Below the pieces are notes generated by a model. It was not told where the DNA came from, did not search any database, and saw nothing but the letters and a program-made list of their open reading frames with translations. Positions 49,322 through 58,534 of a DNA stretch of 64,000 nucleotides are shown here, in pieces. Every line of letters begins with the position of its first letter. The stretch's first letter is position 1. The position numbers were made by a program, and so were the translations under genes. Origin of the DNA: Mesorhizobium plurifarium (GTDB lineage Bacteria; Pseudomonadota; Alphaproteobacteria; Rhizobiales; Rhizobiaceae); assembly GCA_000824785.1 (NCBI GenBank), contig CCNB01000012.1, positions 426,206 to 490,205 on the forward strand. The letters are read 5' to 3'.

Positions 49322-50412
49322 GCCGCCGTCTCGTCGTCGATTGCCACGATCTTGCCCGAGCCCCTGGCGCCGGCGATCAGCCTGCCACCCGCCTCGCAGA
49401 GCGACGTCACGCCATGGACATCGCCGTCGGCGCGGCTCTGGTAGCTGCGCAGCATGGCCATGCGATCGTCGCATCGCACCACCAGGCCGGTCGACCATGT
49501 CGGCGACCACGGCTTGAGCATATTGAGTTTCTTGCGGGCGCCACCCTGGATCGGTTCGAGAAAACTCTTTCCGGTCACCAGCGCCGGCGCGATCCAGTAG
49601 GCCGGCTCGATCGTGTCGACCATGCGGCGCCGGTATTCGTCCTCCTTGAGCACGAACTCGACCAGCGGATTGCGCGGCGCGAACATCGCCAGCCAGAAGC
49701 CGCCCGAGGCCGACGGAGTCATGCGGCCGGGATAGGCAGGCAGAGCCGCGAGCGCGACGCGGGGCTGTGAGCCGCCCGCCAGCGCAAGCACGCGATGCCG
49801 CCATGCTTCGGCGACGAAGATGTCCTTGCCGGACAGCGCGAGGCCCGCCGCAAATTCCAGCCCGCCCAGAATCTTTTCGGCGCGGCCGCTGCCGGTGTCG
49901 ATCCGCCAGACCGAGCCGGTCGCCGACTTCGTCATCAGGTCGCGCTTCCACTCGCTCGCCGCGTGGCGATCGGAGCCTACGGCGACGAACAATGTCGTCC
50001 GATCTGCGAAGACCATGGCAGTCACGCAGGACGGATTGAGACCTTCGATGGTCAGCGGCCGCGAAGCGGCGCCTGGGCTTCCCAGGAGAATTCCGCGCCC
50101 CTCGACCGCGATCGCCAGGCTTTCGCCCAAGGCGGCGATAGCGGTCACCGGTCCGTCCATCGAACGACGCGCGCTCAGCTCGAATTGCGAGGCGTCGCCG
50201 ATGGTCGACAGCGTCAGCAGCTCGTTGCCGGAAGTGCAAAGCATCCCGTCATGCGCGGCCGTGAGGTTGTCGACGCCGTCGAGCTGCATCAGCACCGGCA
50301 TCGCGTCCAGCTTCGCGTTCGGCCGCAAGGGCCCGTCCATCGGCGGCACGGTGCTGCCGGTGAGATCGAAGCCGCGAAAATTGGCCCAAGCCTTATAGAT
50401 GGCGGCGATCAT
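49318..50412 (-). CDS. Strictosidine-synthase/SMP-30-like beta-propeller protein
   Basis: This 364-residue soluble protein has the propeller segment PAYPGRMTPSASGGFWLAMFAPRNPLVEF, related to the PGYPDNI..SDGNYWLAL segment of strictosidine-synthase-like lactonases. Such proteins often hydrolyse lactones or other esters with a bound calcium. It has no signal peptide and is expected in the cytoplasm. ATG 50412 overlaps the stop of the permease-propeller fusion (ATGA). It seems to be a diverged paralogue of the fused propeller, so the operon encodes two such domains. Confidence 0.85.
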
Positions 50413-52553
50413 GAGCGGGCGCCCCAATAAGCGTCCTGCGCGCACCAGTTCGGGTCGGCATCGGGCAAGCGGTAGCGCCCGATGCGGTTGTTGGAGACGC
50501 CGCCGAGATAGAGCCATCCGCGATGCTCGCGCATCGAGGTGATCATGGGATGGTTGAGGCCACCGAGGTCCCAGAGATTGTCGAGGATCTCGCCCTTCTC
50601 GTTGAACTTCACCACGCAGCCGGTGTTGATGTTGGGATAGAGCCACTGGTCCGGCGCGACGCGACGGGCCATGCGCTTGCGAAAGCCGGGCATGCGCAGC
50701 GCCAGATCGAGCGCGGGCCCGCGCATGCCGAGCAGCGCCAGCCAGTAATTGCCGTCGGAAGAGCGGTTGATGTTGTCCGGATAGCCCGGAAGGTTGGAGA
50801 TCACCTTCTCGGTTCTGCCTTTCTTCGGGCCGTCGAAATAATAGCGGCTGATCGAGCAGGTCCAGCTCTCGGCGAACATGAAGGATTGGCCGTCGGGGCA
50901 CATGGCGACGCCATTGGCGAACACCAGCTTCGGGATTTCCGTGTGCGTTTTGCCGGTGCGCGGATCGTAGCAGATGATGCGGCCGCTGGCGCGACTCTCC
51001 AGCGCGTCGGTCGCCCAGTCCTCCTGCTCGTAGCGGATGGTCGCTTCGCTGAAATAGATGCGGCCGTCGGGCGCCACATCCACGTCGTCGGCTAGGCGAA
51101 GGCGCGAATCGTCCACCACCGAGAACCAGCTGCGGTTGGTCTCGTCGGTCAGCTTGGTGACGGTCTTGTCCGGCGCCACCTGGAAAAGACCCATGCCGCC
51201 GATGCAGACGAGCAGATTGCCTACCTTGTCGAAGGCCATGCCGAGCGGATGGCCGCCGATATGCGCGAACACTTCCGAACGCTTATGATCGGGACCGAAG
51301 AAGCGCACGATGTCGCCATGGCGCGTGCCGCAATAGAGATTGTCCTCGCGATCGAGGATGACATCCTCCGGCCCTTCGATCTCGCCGAGGCCGATGATCT
51401 CGACAGAGCGCAGCCGGTCGTTGAGAACGTAAGGCGAGCCGGGCGCATCGACTTGTGGCGAAGGCGGCAGCGACAGATAGGCAGGCGAGACGTAGACCTT
51501 GGCAAGGATGCGGTGGCGATGCTTCTGCCAGCGCATGTCGACGAAGACGGCGAGCAAAAGGATCGCGCCGAGGATCGTCGAGGTGATCGGCCCGCTGATG
51601 CCGAGATTGATCAGGCCGTTGGTCAGCATGAGCACGAGCAGGCTGCCGATGATGGCCTTGGCGACGGAGCCGCGGCCGCCGCCAATGGCGGTGCCGCCGA
51701 GCACCGCGGCGGTCAGCGCCTGGACCTCCAGGCCGACGCCGGTGTCGGATCCGGTGCTGCCGAGGCGGGCTGCGAACAGGAAGCCGGCGAGCGCGCACAT
51801 GGTGCTCGAGGCGACATAAGTGAGGAACACCATGAAGCGCACGTTGATGCCGGCGTTGAAGGCCGAGCGGCGCGCACCGCCGACGGCGGTCAGTCGCCAG
51901 CCCGGCCGCATGCGCGACAGCACCAGGTGCCAGGCGAGCGCGATGATCAGCGTGATCACCAGCGACACGGGAATGCCGAGCACCGTGCCTTCGCCGATGA
52001 ATACCCACAGATCCGACATCGAGAACCCCGACATGATCGAGGTGGACATGCGCACGAAGACGATCTCGTAAAGCGAGCGGAATATGATCAGGCTGACCAG
52101 CGTCGTCAGGAAGGCGCGCAGCCGCAGATAGCCGATCAGCACGCCGTTGATGGCGCCGCAGATCATGCCCATGCCGAGAATGCCGGCGAGAACCGCGGGC
52201 ACCGGTAGCTCGTAGACATTCACGCCGATGAGCGAGAACAGCACGGCAAGAGAGAAGACCGAGGCCACAGAAAGGTCGATGCCGCCCGAGATCATGACGA
52301 CGGTGAGCGCCAGGACGACAAGCCCGAACTCCGCGAACTGGCGCGCCAGATCCGACAGGCTGGACAGCGACAGGAAGTCGGGAATGATCGATCCCATCAC
52401 CAGCACCGTCAGGACCAGCGCGGTGAACGGGATGGCGTTGTCGATCCATCGCTTGGACATGATCTCCCCGATCAGATGATCGGGGAGATAGCGCGAGCGC
52501 AGAGACGCTAGGGTGTCGCTGGACATGATGCTGATTGACTTGCCCCGGTTCAC
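50409..52553 (-). CDS. Ribose-type ABC permease fused to a C-terminal beta-propeller (SMP-30/strictosidine-synthase-like)
   Basis: The 714-residue product combines an RbsC-type permease (about 35-345; GGIDLSVASVFSLAVLFSL and GGTAIGGGRGS are family motifs) with a strictosidine-synthase/SMP-30-like propeller (about 385-710; ISNLPGYPDNINRSSDGNYW). One open frame spans both with no frameshift. The permease C-terminus is cytoplasmic in this family, so the propeller should face the cytoplasm at the channel exit. The start is probably GTG 52553, coupled to the binding-protein stop (GTGA); ATG 52526 or 52460 is possible. Confidence 0.9.
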   Translation of the reverse strand: MNRGKSISIMSSDTLASLRSRYLPDHLIGEIMSKRWIDNAIPFTALVLTVLVMGSIIPDFLSLSSLSDLARQFAEFGLVVLALTVVMISGGIDLSVASVFSLAVLFSLIGVNVYELPVPAVLAGILGMGMICGAINGVLIGYLRLRAFLTTLVSLIIFRSLYEIVFVRMSTSIMSGFSMSDLWVFIGEGTVLGIPVSLVITLIIALAWHLVLSRMRPGWRLTAVGGARRSAFNAGINVRFMVFLTYVASSTMCALAGFLFAARLGSTGSDTGVGLEVQALTAAVLGGTAIGGGRGSVAKAIIGSLLVLMLTNGLINLGISGPITSTILGAILLLAVFVDMRWQKHRHRILAKVYVSPAYLSLPPSPQVDAPGSPYVLNDRLRSVEIIGLGEIEGPEDVILDREDNLYCGTRHGDIVRFFGPDHKRSEVFAHIGGHPLGMAFDKVGNLLVCIGGMGLFQVAPDKTVTKLTDETNRSWFSVVDDSRLRLADDVDVAPDGRIYFSEATIRYEQEDWATDALESRASGRIICYDPRTGKTHTEIPKLVFANGVAMCPDGQSFMFAESWTCSISRYYFDGPKKGRTEKVISNLPGYPDNINRSSDGNYWLALLGMRGPALDLALRMPGFRKRMARRVAPDQWLYPNINTGCVVKFNEKGEILDNLWDLGGLNHPMITSMREHRGWLYLGGVSNNRIGRYRLPDADPNWCAQDAYWGARS

Positions 52554-53554
52554 TTCAACTGGTCGAGCGACCAGCAGGTGCGCGGACCGATGTTGTCCTT
52601 GGTCAGCAGCGTCAGCGGCGTGTAGTAGGAGGTCTTCGATTCGCCGGCCTTGGCGGGCGACAGCAGCGTCTGGACGATCTGCTGGTTGATCGCGTTGCCC
52701 TGCAGCGGAACGTCATAGCTGATGATCAGGTCGAGAAGCCCCTTCTGGATGTTGTCGCAGCCGATCTGGTTGCCGCCGCCCGAGGTCACGACATAGACGT
52801 CGTTGGCCTTGCCCGCCGCCTGGATGGCGGCGCCCGCGCCGACATCTTGGTTGTCCCAGTTGCCCACCACGCCGCACAGGTCCGGATGCTGCTGCAGCAC
52901 CGTCTCCATGATGGCGCGCGCCTTGGCGGGGTCATACTGGGCGGCCTGCTCGGACACGATCTTGATCGCCGGGTCCTTGGCGAAGGTCTGCTTGTAGGCA
53001 TAGAGCTCATAGAGATCCGACGCCGCGGTCGGCTGGCCGCGGATAATGGCGATCTTGCCGGACTTGCCCGATCCGGTGCCGCACTGTTTCACCAGCGCGT
53101 CCGCCTCGATATAGCCGACGCGCGACCAGTCGGCGCCGACATAGGCGTCGGTCGGCACGACCGATTCCAGATTGAGCTGGATGACCTTGATGCCGGCGTC
53201 CATGGCGCGCTTCAGCAGGCGCGCATAGGACTGGACGTCCGGATTGTGCGCGATGATCAGGTCGGGCTTCTCGGCGATCAGCGCCGTCAGCGCGCGCGTG
53301 CCGGCGTCGGTGCTCCAGTTCGGGTCGCGGATCTCGAGCGTGTAGCCGAGATCGGCCGCCTGCTTGCGCATGATCGCCGCCCAACCTTCCGTCAGGTCGA
53401 AGCCCATGGCCAGCGGAATGAAGACGACGCGCTTGCCCTTGAGGCCGTCGTAGAACGGATTGCGCGACGGATTGTCGAGACCGTCATCGGCGTGAGCGGC
53501 CCCGGCCAGGCCGAGCGCCATGAGCCCGGCCGCCAGGATAGTTCTGAATTTCAT
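52550..53554 (-). CDS. Sugar-type ABC substrate-binding protein
   Basis: This 334-residue periplasmic binding protein of the ribose/galactose type (Peripla_BP_4) has a signal peptide ending AHA-DD and the mature opening KGKRVVFIPLAMGFDLTEGW. GGGAGGAAA lies just before ATG 53554. The long N-terminal lead before the first beta strand (about 24-40) is typical of rhizobial sugar-binding proteins. The ligand is unknown; the two propeller proteins in the operon suggest a lactone, ester or glycoside. It lies 29 bases after the first permease gene. Confidence 0.92.
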   Translation of the reverse strand: MKFRTILAAGLMALGLAGAAHADDGLDNPSRNPFYDGLKGKRVVFIPLAMGFDLTEGWAAIMRKQAADLGYTLEIRDPNWSTDAGTRALTALIAEKPDLIIAHNPDVQSYARLLKRAMDAGIKVIQLNLESVVPTDAYVGADWSRVGYIEADALVKQCGTGSGKSGKIAIIRGQPTAASDLYELYAYKQTFAKDPAIKIVSEQAAQYDPAKARAIMETVLQQHPDLCGVVGNWDNQDVGAGAAIQAAGKANDVYVVTSGGGNQIGCDNIQKGLLDLIISYDVPLQGNAINQQIVQTLLSPAKAGESKTSYYTPLTLLTKDNIGPRTCWSLDQLK

Positions 53555-53583
53555 GGTTTCCTCCCGTTGGATTGCAAGCTTGT

Positions 53584-54561
53584 TCAGATGTCGCCCTGGC
53601 TCTGTTGCGACGTCTGCTCGTCCCTCGGGTTGATGAAGCTATCGACCGTGATGGCGAGCAGCAGGATCAGGCTCTTGATGAGGTTCTGCGTCGTGTAGGT
53701 GATGTCGAGGATGGTCATGCCGTTGAGCAGCACGCCGACCAGCAGCGTTCCCACCAGCACGTTGCGCACACTGCCGCGGCCGCCGCTGAGGCTGATGCCG
53801 CCGAGCACGACGACCAGCAGCACGTCGTAGATCATCGTCGAGTTGTAAACGCGGGTGCTCATTCCCGAGACGGCGGCCGCCATCACCACGCCGGCGAGGA
53901 AGGCGATCAGGGCGCTGATCACATATTGCGCCACGATCAATGGGCGCAGCGGCAGGCCGGTGATGCGCGCGGCGAGCGCATTGTCGCCGGCCGCATAGAC
54001 GAAGCGGCCGAAGCGCGTGCGCATCAGCACAAGCGCGACCAAAGCGGCCAGCACCGCGAAGGCGACGATGGGCATCGGAAGGCCAAGAAAGGCCCCTCGC
54101 CCGAGGAAGTCGAACCAGTCGACGCCGCCGGGCGAATTCTGGACGTCGATCTGGAACAGGAAGGCCCGTCCCGAGCCGTACATCACCAGGCCCATCGCGA
54201 GCGTCGTGAATATGGCTGGAATGTCGGCGTAGGCGATCAGGATGCCGCTGGCCAGGCCGATGGCCAGCGCCAACAAGGCGCCATAGACCAGAGCCGTGTC
54301 GAAGGGCATACCGGCCTGCGCCATCGAAAGCACCCAGGACAGCGACACCACCATGGTCGCCACCATGGCGAGGTCGATGCCGCGGCCGATGACGACCAGC
54401 CCCATGCCAAGGCCCAATATGCCGAGGATGGAGACGCTGCGCACCAGCGCGATCAGATTGCCCGCGGTGAGGAAATTGTTCAGCGTGGCCGCAAAAACCA
54501 CGAACAGCGCGACGGCGAGCGCGAACACCACGCCCTCCTGCGACAACCGCGCCTTGGCCAT
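53584..54561 (-). CDS. Ribose-type ABC permease
   Basis: This 325-residue RbsC-type permease has the family motifs GMGLVVIGRGIDLAM, GDNALAARITGLPLR and VVVLGGISLSGGRGS. ATG 54561 has GGGAGG upstream; the longer frame is noncoding. It is the first gene of a five-gene operon (permease, binding protein, permease-propeller fusion, propeller, ATPase) and is divergent from the hydrolase at 54909. Confidence 0.92.
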   Translation of the reverse strand: MAKARLSQEGVVFALAVALFVVFAATLNNFLTAGNLIALVRSVSILGILGLGMGLVVIGRGIDLAMVATMVVSLSWVLSMAQAGMPFDTALVYGALLALAIGLASGILIAYADIPAIFTTLAMGLVMYGSGRAFLFQIDVQNSPGGVDWFDFLGRGAFLGLPMPIVAFAVLAALVALVLMRTRFGRFVYAAGDNALAARITGLPLRPLIVAQYVISALIAFLAGVVMAAAVSGMSTRVYNSTMIYDVLLVVVLGGISLSGGRGSVRNVLVGTLLVGVLLNGMTILDITYTTQNLIKSLILLLAITVDSFINPRDEQTSQQSQGDI

Positions 54562-54908
54562 TGCGCCACCTCCCGAACCAGGCCTTGCCGGCCCGGCCGC
54601 GAACCCCCTTCGCGACCTGCTTTTTCCTCCCGGCGACCATCCCCTTTTTGGCTGGCTCAAGACATATCCGCCCAGGGAATATCAGTTATGTTTCATGCCG
54701 GGCCGGGCCGGGCGTAGGGGCGGAGCCGGGCGGTGGGCTGAAGGCCGAGGCGCGTTCGGCAGTGCCAGCAAGGCCTGTCATGCGATAAGCGCCATAGCTG
54801 TTATCCGGATTCCGTACAGCCTCGTCGCTTCACTCCGCCTTGCCAATCACGCAAAACTGCCGAGCGACAAGAGGAGGCGCGGAGCGCCTGCCGCACCGGG
54901 AGGAAATG
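54562..54908. promoter_or_regulatory. Divergent promoter region between the ABC operon and the hydrolase gene
   Basis: No gene is seen in these 347 bases. CATAGCTGTTAT at 54793-54804, within the near-palindrome GATAA...TTATC (54784-54805), also occurs at 57371-57382 in the other divergent region. A shared regulator is possible. The strong GGGAGG near 54898-54903 is the hydrolase ribosome site. Confidence 0.45.
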
Positions 54909-55781
54909 ATGACCGAAGAACCACGCAAACAGACGCCGGGGGTCTATAGACGCCGAGTGGGCGATGCCATGGTCACCGTCATCAATGACGGCTTCCTCGA
55001 TATCAGCGTGGCCATCCTACGCGGAACGGAGCGCGACGACATGGAAGGCCTGATGCGCGAGCAGTTCCGGCACACGGAGCCGCGCCTCACGGTCAACGCC
55101 TTCGTGATCGAGACGGGCAAGAAGACCGTGCTGGTCGACGCCGGCGGCGGGTCGACCACGGTCTATTCCATGGGGCTGCTGCCGCAGAATCTCGAGGCCG
55201 CCGGCTTCAAGCCGACGGACTTCGACACCGTCCTGCTCACGCACATTCATCCCGACCATTCGAGCGGCCTCATCGACAAAGCCGGCAAGCCGCTCTTCCC
55301 GCGTGCCGAGATCATCGTGCACCAGGACGATCTCGACTTCTGGTCCGATCCGGAAAAGCGCGGAAAGTCGGCGGCGGCCGTGCCCTATACCGGTTCAGCG
55401 GATGCCTTGCTGACGACATATCGGGGCCGCTTCCGTCCAACGAATGGCGAGGAAGTGGTGCCGGGCATCAGGCAGCTGCCGCTGCCCGGACACACGCCCG
55501 GCCACAGCGGCTATCAGCTCGACTCGGCCGGCGAAACGCTGGTGATGTGGGGAGACACGGTGCACGTGCCGGAGATCCAGATTCCGCGGCCTCAGGTCAC
55601 CAGCGAGTACGATGTCGACGAAGCGTTGGCGCATGCGAACCGCCGCAAGATCTTCGAGCATGTCGCCAACGAGCGGCTGCTCGTCACCGGCGGACACCTG
55701 CACCTGCCCGGTTTCGCGCATGTGGTGAAGGCTGGCGCGGGCTACCGCCTGGTGCCTGAGGCCTGGCTGGTTCAGCTTTAG
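54909..55781 (+). CDS. Metallo-beta-lactamase-fold hydrolase (AiiA/lactonase-like)
   Basis: This 290-residue MBL-fold protein has the metal motif HIHPDHSSG, LPLPGHTPGHSGY, VMWGDTVH and a late GGHLHLPGF, all of which fit a dinuclear zinc site. The closest groups are N-acyl-homoserine lactonases and related ester hydrolases; the substrate is not determined. ATG 54909 is chosen over the adjacent ATG 54906 because GGGAGG lies 5 bases before it. It is divergent from the ABC operon with two propeller proteins, which suggests a shared substrate type. It has no signal peptide. Confidence 0.88.
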   Translation: MTEEPRKQTPGVYRRRVGDAMVTVINDGFLDISVAILRGTERDDMEGLMREQFRHTEPRLTVNAFVIETGKKTVLVDAGGGSTTVYSMGLLPQNLEAAGFKPTDFDTVLLTHIHPDHSSGLIDKAGKPLFPRAEIIVHQDDLDFWSDPEKRGKSAAAVPYTGSADALLTTYRGRFRPTNGEEVVPGIRQLPLPGHTPGHSGYQLDSAGETLVMWGDTVHVPEIQIPRPQVTSEYDVDEALAHANRRKIFEHVANERLLVTGGHLHLPGFAHVVKAGAGYRLVPEAWLVQL

Positions 55782-55793
55782 AAACGGACACAG

Positions 55794-55832
55794 AAAAATG
55801 GGGCCGGCCCGATAGGACCGGCCCCATTTTTT
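55794..55832. terminator. Bidirectional intrinsic terminator
   Basis: AAAAATGGGGCCGG and CCGGCCCCATTTTTT pair in a strong GC stem flanked by A and T runs, giving a terminator on either strand. It sits between the convergent hydrolase gene and binding-protein gene. Confidence 0.9.
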
Positions 55833-55846
55833 CGTCCGGTGAAACG

Positions 55847-57013
55847 TCAGTCTGTGACTTCGACCCAGGTCTTGCTCTTGGCGTCGTATTTGACCAGCGT
55901 CACCTGCTCTGCCGTGATGGTGATGTGGCTCTGCTCGGTGAAGCCGATCGTGCCGGTCATGCCCTTGAAGCCCTGGACCGCGTTGAAGCCTTTTTGCAGG
56001 TCTTCCGGCTTCGTCGACTTCACATCCTTGATGACCTGCGCCAGCATCTTGATGCTGTCATAGGCGCCGGCCGAGAAGGGCGTGGCGTCGACGTTGAACT
56101 TCTTCTTGTAGGCGTCCTTGAACGCCAGAAGCTCCGGACTCGGATGCAACTCCGTCGTCAGCATCGCGGTGATCGTCCCGTCGGCAAGGTCGCCGGCCAG
56201 TTTCGAGTAGGTGTCGTCGGCATTGGTCTCGTCATTGCCGTAGACGATGGCGTCATAGCCGATCGAATGCAGATCCTGCACGAAGGCGGCCTGATCCTGC
56301 GGCGTCAGCCAGACATCGACGCATTTGATGCCTGCGGCCTTGATGGCGTTGACCTCCGGCATCAAGCCGGCGGTCGCGCCTGTCGACCAGTTCTCGGTGA
56401 TGGTGTGATCCATGGCGATCTTCTTGCCGGCCTTGTCATAGGCAAGCTGGATGCCGAACAGACCGCCCTGCCCGTAAGTGGACGGATCATGCAGCACCGC
56501 GAGGCCGTCGGGGCAGTGCTTCAACGCATGCTGGCCGATCTTCTCGCCCCAGGCAAAGGTGTTGAGGCCGAAGTCGAAGACCCACGGGTTCGGCGGGCTG
56601 GTCGGCCCGTCCGGATTGACGGTGAGACCGCCATCGTCGACGACGCCGATCGTCGGGAATTTATGGCGCTGCGCCAGCTGCGCCGTGACCGGACCCGTAT
56701 CCGGCGAGCCGGCAATGGCGATCGCGCCCTGCGACATCAGCTTCTCATAGAGCTGGCCGGACAGCGTTGCCGACGCATTGTCGTTGTGCGGGTCGAGCTT
56801 GAAGGTGTGGCCGTCGACGCCGCCGGCGGCATTGACCTCGTCGACCGCCATCTGCGAGCCGTTCACCGTGGCGATGCCGGTCGAACCATAAGCGCCGGTA
56901 GTTCCCGCGATCAGGCCGACAAGATATTCGTCGGCGGCGCCGGCCTGAACGCCGAGCCCCCAGAACGCTGTCGTGGTCAGCAACATCGCGGAAGTCGTCG
57001 CGAGTTTTCTCAT
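55847..57013 (-). CDS. Branched-chain-amino-acid-type ABC substrate-binding protein
   Basis: This 388-residue LivJ-type periplasmic binding protein has a signal peptide ending QAGA-AD and the ligand-entry segment YLVGLIAGTTGAYGSTG. ATG 57013 has GGGAGGG upstream; a 77-codon longer frame is noncoding. It is divergent from the permease/ATPase genes at 57627-61092, and the two sets should form one LIV-type importer. The ligand cannot be deduced; an aromatic or unusual amide is as likely as leucine. Confidence 0.92.
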   Translation of the reverse strand: MRKLATTSAMLLTTTAFWGLGVQAGAADEYLVGLIAGTTGAYGSTGIATVNGSQMAVDEVNAAGGVDGHTFKLDPHNDNASATLSGQLYEKLMSQGAIAIAGSPDTGPVTAQLAQRHKFPTIGVVDDGGLTVNPDGPTSPPNPWVFDFGLNTFAWGEKIGQHALKHCPDGLAVLHDPSTYGQGGLFGIQLAYDKAGKKIAMDHTITENWSTGATAGLMPEVNAIKAAGIKCVDVWLTPQDQAAFVQDLHSIGYDAIVYGNDETNADDTYSKLAGDLADGTITAMLTTELHPSPELLAFKDAYKKKFNVDATPFSAGAYDSIKMLAQVIKDVKSTKPEDLQKGFNAVQGFKGMTGTIGFTEQSHITITAEQVTLVKYDAKSKTWVEVTD

Positions 57014-57626
57014 GTCTGATTTCCCTCCCTGCGATCGGTGGGCATGATCCGACAAACCCGATCGCTCAATTTGCCCTGCGCTTCCAGCGCCCTCTCGGTG
57101 GTGAATTTTGCTATCCCGTTGCCCGGCCTTGTCAACGCGAGCGCCAGTGCCCCAGAGCCGGTTCAGCGACCTGGCAAATGCCAGTGGAGAAGCCGACCGG
57201 GCACGATCATCGGTATCGCCGAAAGGGAGCCCGGCATCTAGCATAACTTATTGCTTTCACTTGCTTTAATGCCAAAGCAACTTGCCACAACCGCGCACCG
57301 AAGGACGTCCTGGGCCGCCTCGCTGCGCCCCGCGTTTCATCGTTCCGAAACGCCGTCCAATCGCTGCGCTCATAGCTGTTATGTCACTCTGATCAGCTAT
57401 TTCCGGACGGTCATTTTCGACTAGGTTTTTGGCACCGGCGCAGCATGCCAGAGTTGGACATTGCGGCATGGAACCAGGGCGCGGCGGGGAACCCCGGGGG
57501 CGGCAGGGAACCCCCGCCTGACGGTTCATCTTGAATCCGGGCGGCTATCCGACGGAAGCGTCTCCCGCGAGGCGATAAAGCCGGCTGAGGAGGCGACGCC
57601 GGCCAGGGGAGAGGGGAAAGCCACCA
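57014..57626. promoter_or_regulatory. Long divergent regulatory region of the LIV-type importer
   Basis: No gene is seen in these 613 bases. An inverted repeat ATAGCTG-N15-CAGCTAT (57372-57400) includes CATAGCTGTTAT (57371-57382), which also occurs at 54793-54804. This may be an operator for both divergent operons. GAGGGG about 10 bases before 57627 is the ribosome site for the first permease. Confidence 0.5.
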
Positions 57627-58526
57627 GTGCTGCAATTCGTGTTGAGCGGAGTAGCGATAGGATCGATCTACGGTCTGATCGGCATGGCGCTCGCGATCTC
57701 GTTCTACGTCACCCGCATCATCAATTTCGCGCAGGGCCAGCTGATGATGGTGACCGTCATGGTCACAGCAGAGCTCGCCTCTTCCGGTTATCCGGTCTGG
57801 CTGGCCGCGCTTGCCGGCCTGGCGTGCTCGTGCATCGTCGGCATCCTGTCCTATGTCATCGCGGTGCGGCCGATCCTTTTGTCGAACCGCTTCAGCTTCG
57901 GCTGGCTGGTCTCGACGCTGGGCTTCGCCGTGATAGTGGAAAACGCCGCCGCCTATATCTGGGGCCCGACCTCGCAGGCCTTCCCGCCGATCCTCAACGG
58001 CATCAGCCTGCCGATCGGCGGCGCGGTGCTGACCGCCCAGCAGCTTCTCGCCATCGTCACTGCCGCCGTGCTTGCCGCCGGCTTCGAGATCGTGCGGCGC
58101 TACACGCTGTTCGGCAAGCTCGGCATGGCGACGGCGGCCGATCCCGAGATGGCCTCGGCCATCGGGGCCAACACAGCAATCGTCGCCATCGTCGCCTTCG
58201 CGGTCTCCGCCGTCTACGCCGGGATCGCGGGCCTGCTCATCGGACCTTCGACCTTTGCCAATCCCTATCTCGGCGATACGTTCGGCACCTACGGCTTCAT
58301 CGCCATGATGATCGGAGGCGGCACCGAGCGGCCGATAGCGGCGATGTTCGGCGGCCTGCTGCTCGGCGTCTGCGCCGAAGGCGCCAACGCGCTGATCAAT
58401 TCGCAGGCCTCGGACTGGTTCCCCTTCATCGTGCTCGTGCTCATCCTGATCGTCTCGCCCAAGGGCCTGTTCAGCACCAGCAACCCCCTGTTTCGCCCGC
58501 GCCGGGCGGCCGTGACGCGCGGCTGA
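57627..58526 (+). CDS. livH: LivH-type ABC permease
   Basis: This 299-residue inner-membrane permease has eight predicted helices and the family segments GSIYGLIGMALAISFYVT, INFAQGQLMM and MIGGGTERPIAAMFGG. It starts at GTG 57627. A larger ORF track in the same region is a shadow. It pairs with the LivM part of the next gene. Confidence 0.93.
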   Translation: MLQFVLSGVAIGSIYGLIGMALAISFYVTRIINFAQGQLMMVTVMVTAELASSGYPVWLAALAGLACSCIVGILSYVIAVRPILLSNRFSFGWLVSTLGFAVIVENAAAYIWGPTSQAFPPILNGISLPIGGAVLTAQQLLAIVTAAVLAAGFEIVRRYTLFGKLGMATAADPEMASAIGANTAIVAIVAFAVSAVYAGIAGLLIGPSTFANPYLGDTFGTYGFIAMMIGGGTERPIAAMFGGLLLGVCAEGANALINSQASDWFPFIVLVLILIVSPKGLFSTSNPLFRPRRAAVTRG

Positions 58527-58534
58527 GGTCGAGC

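Noticed and set aside
50409..52553. The permease-propeller fusion as a frameshift or assembly error
   Set aside because: The frame is continuous, both domains are complete, and the linker is normal in length and composition. Orthologue comparison would settle it.
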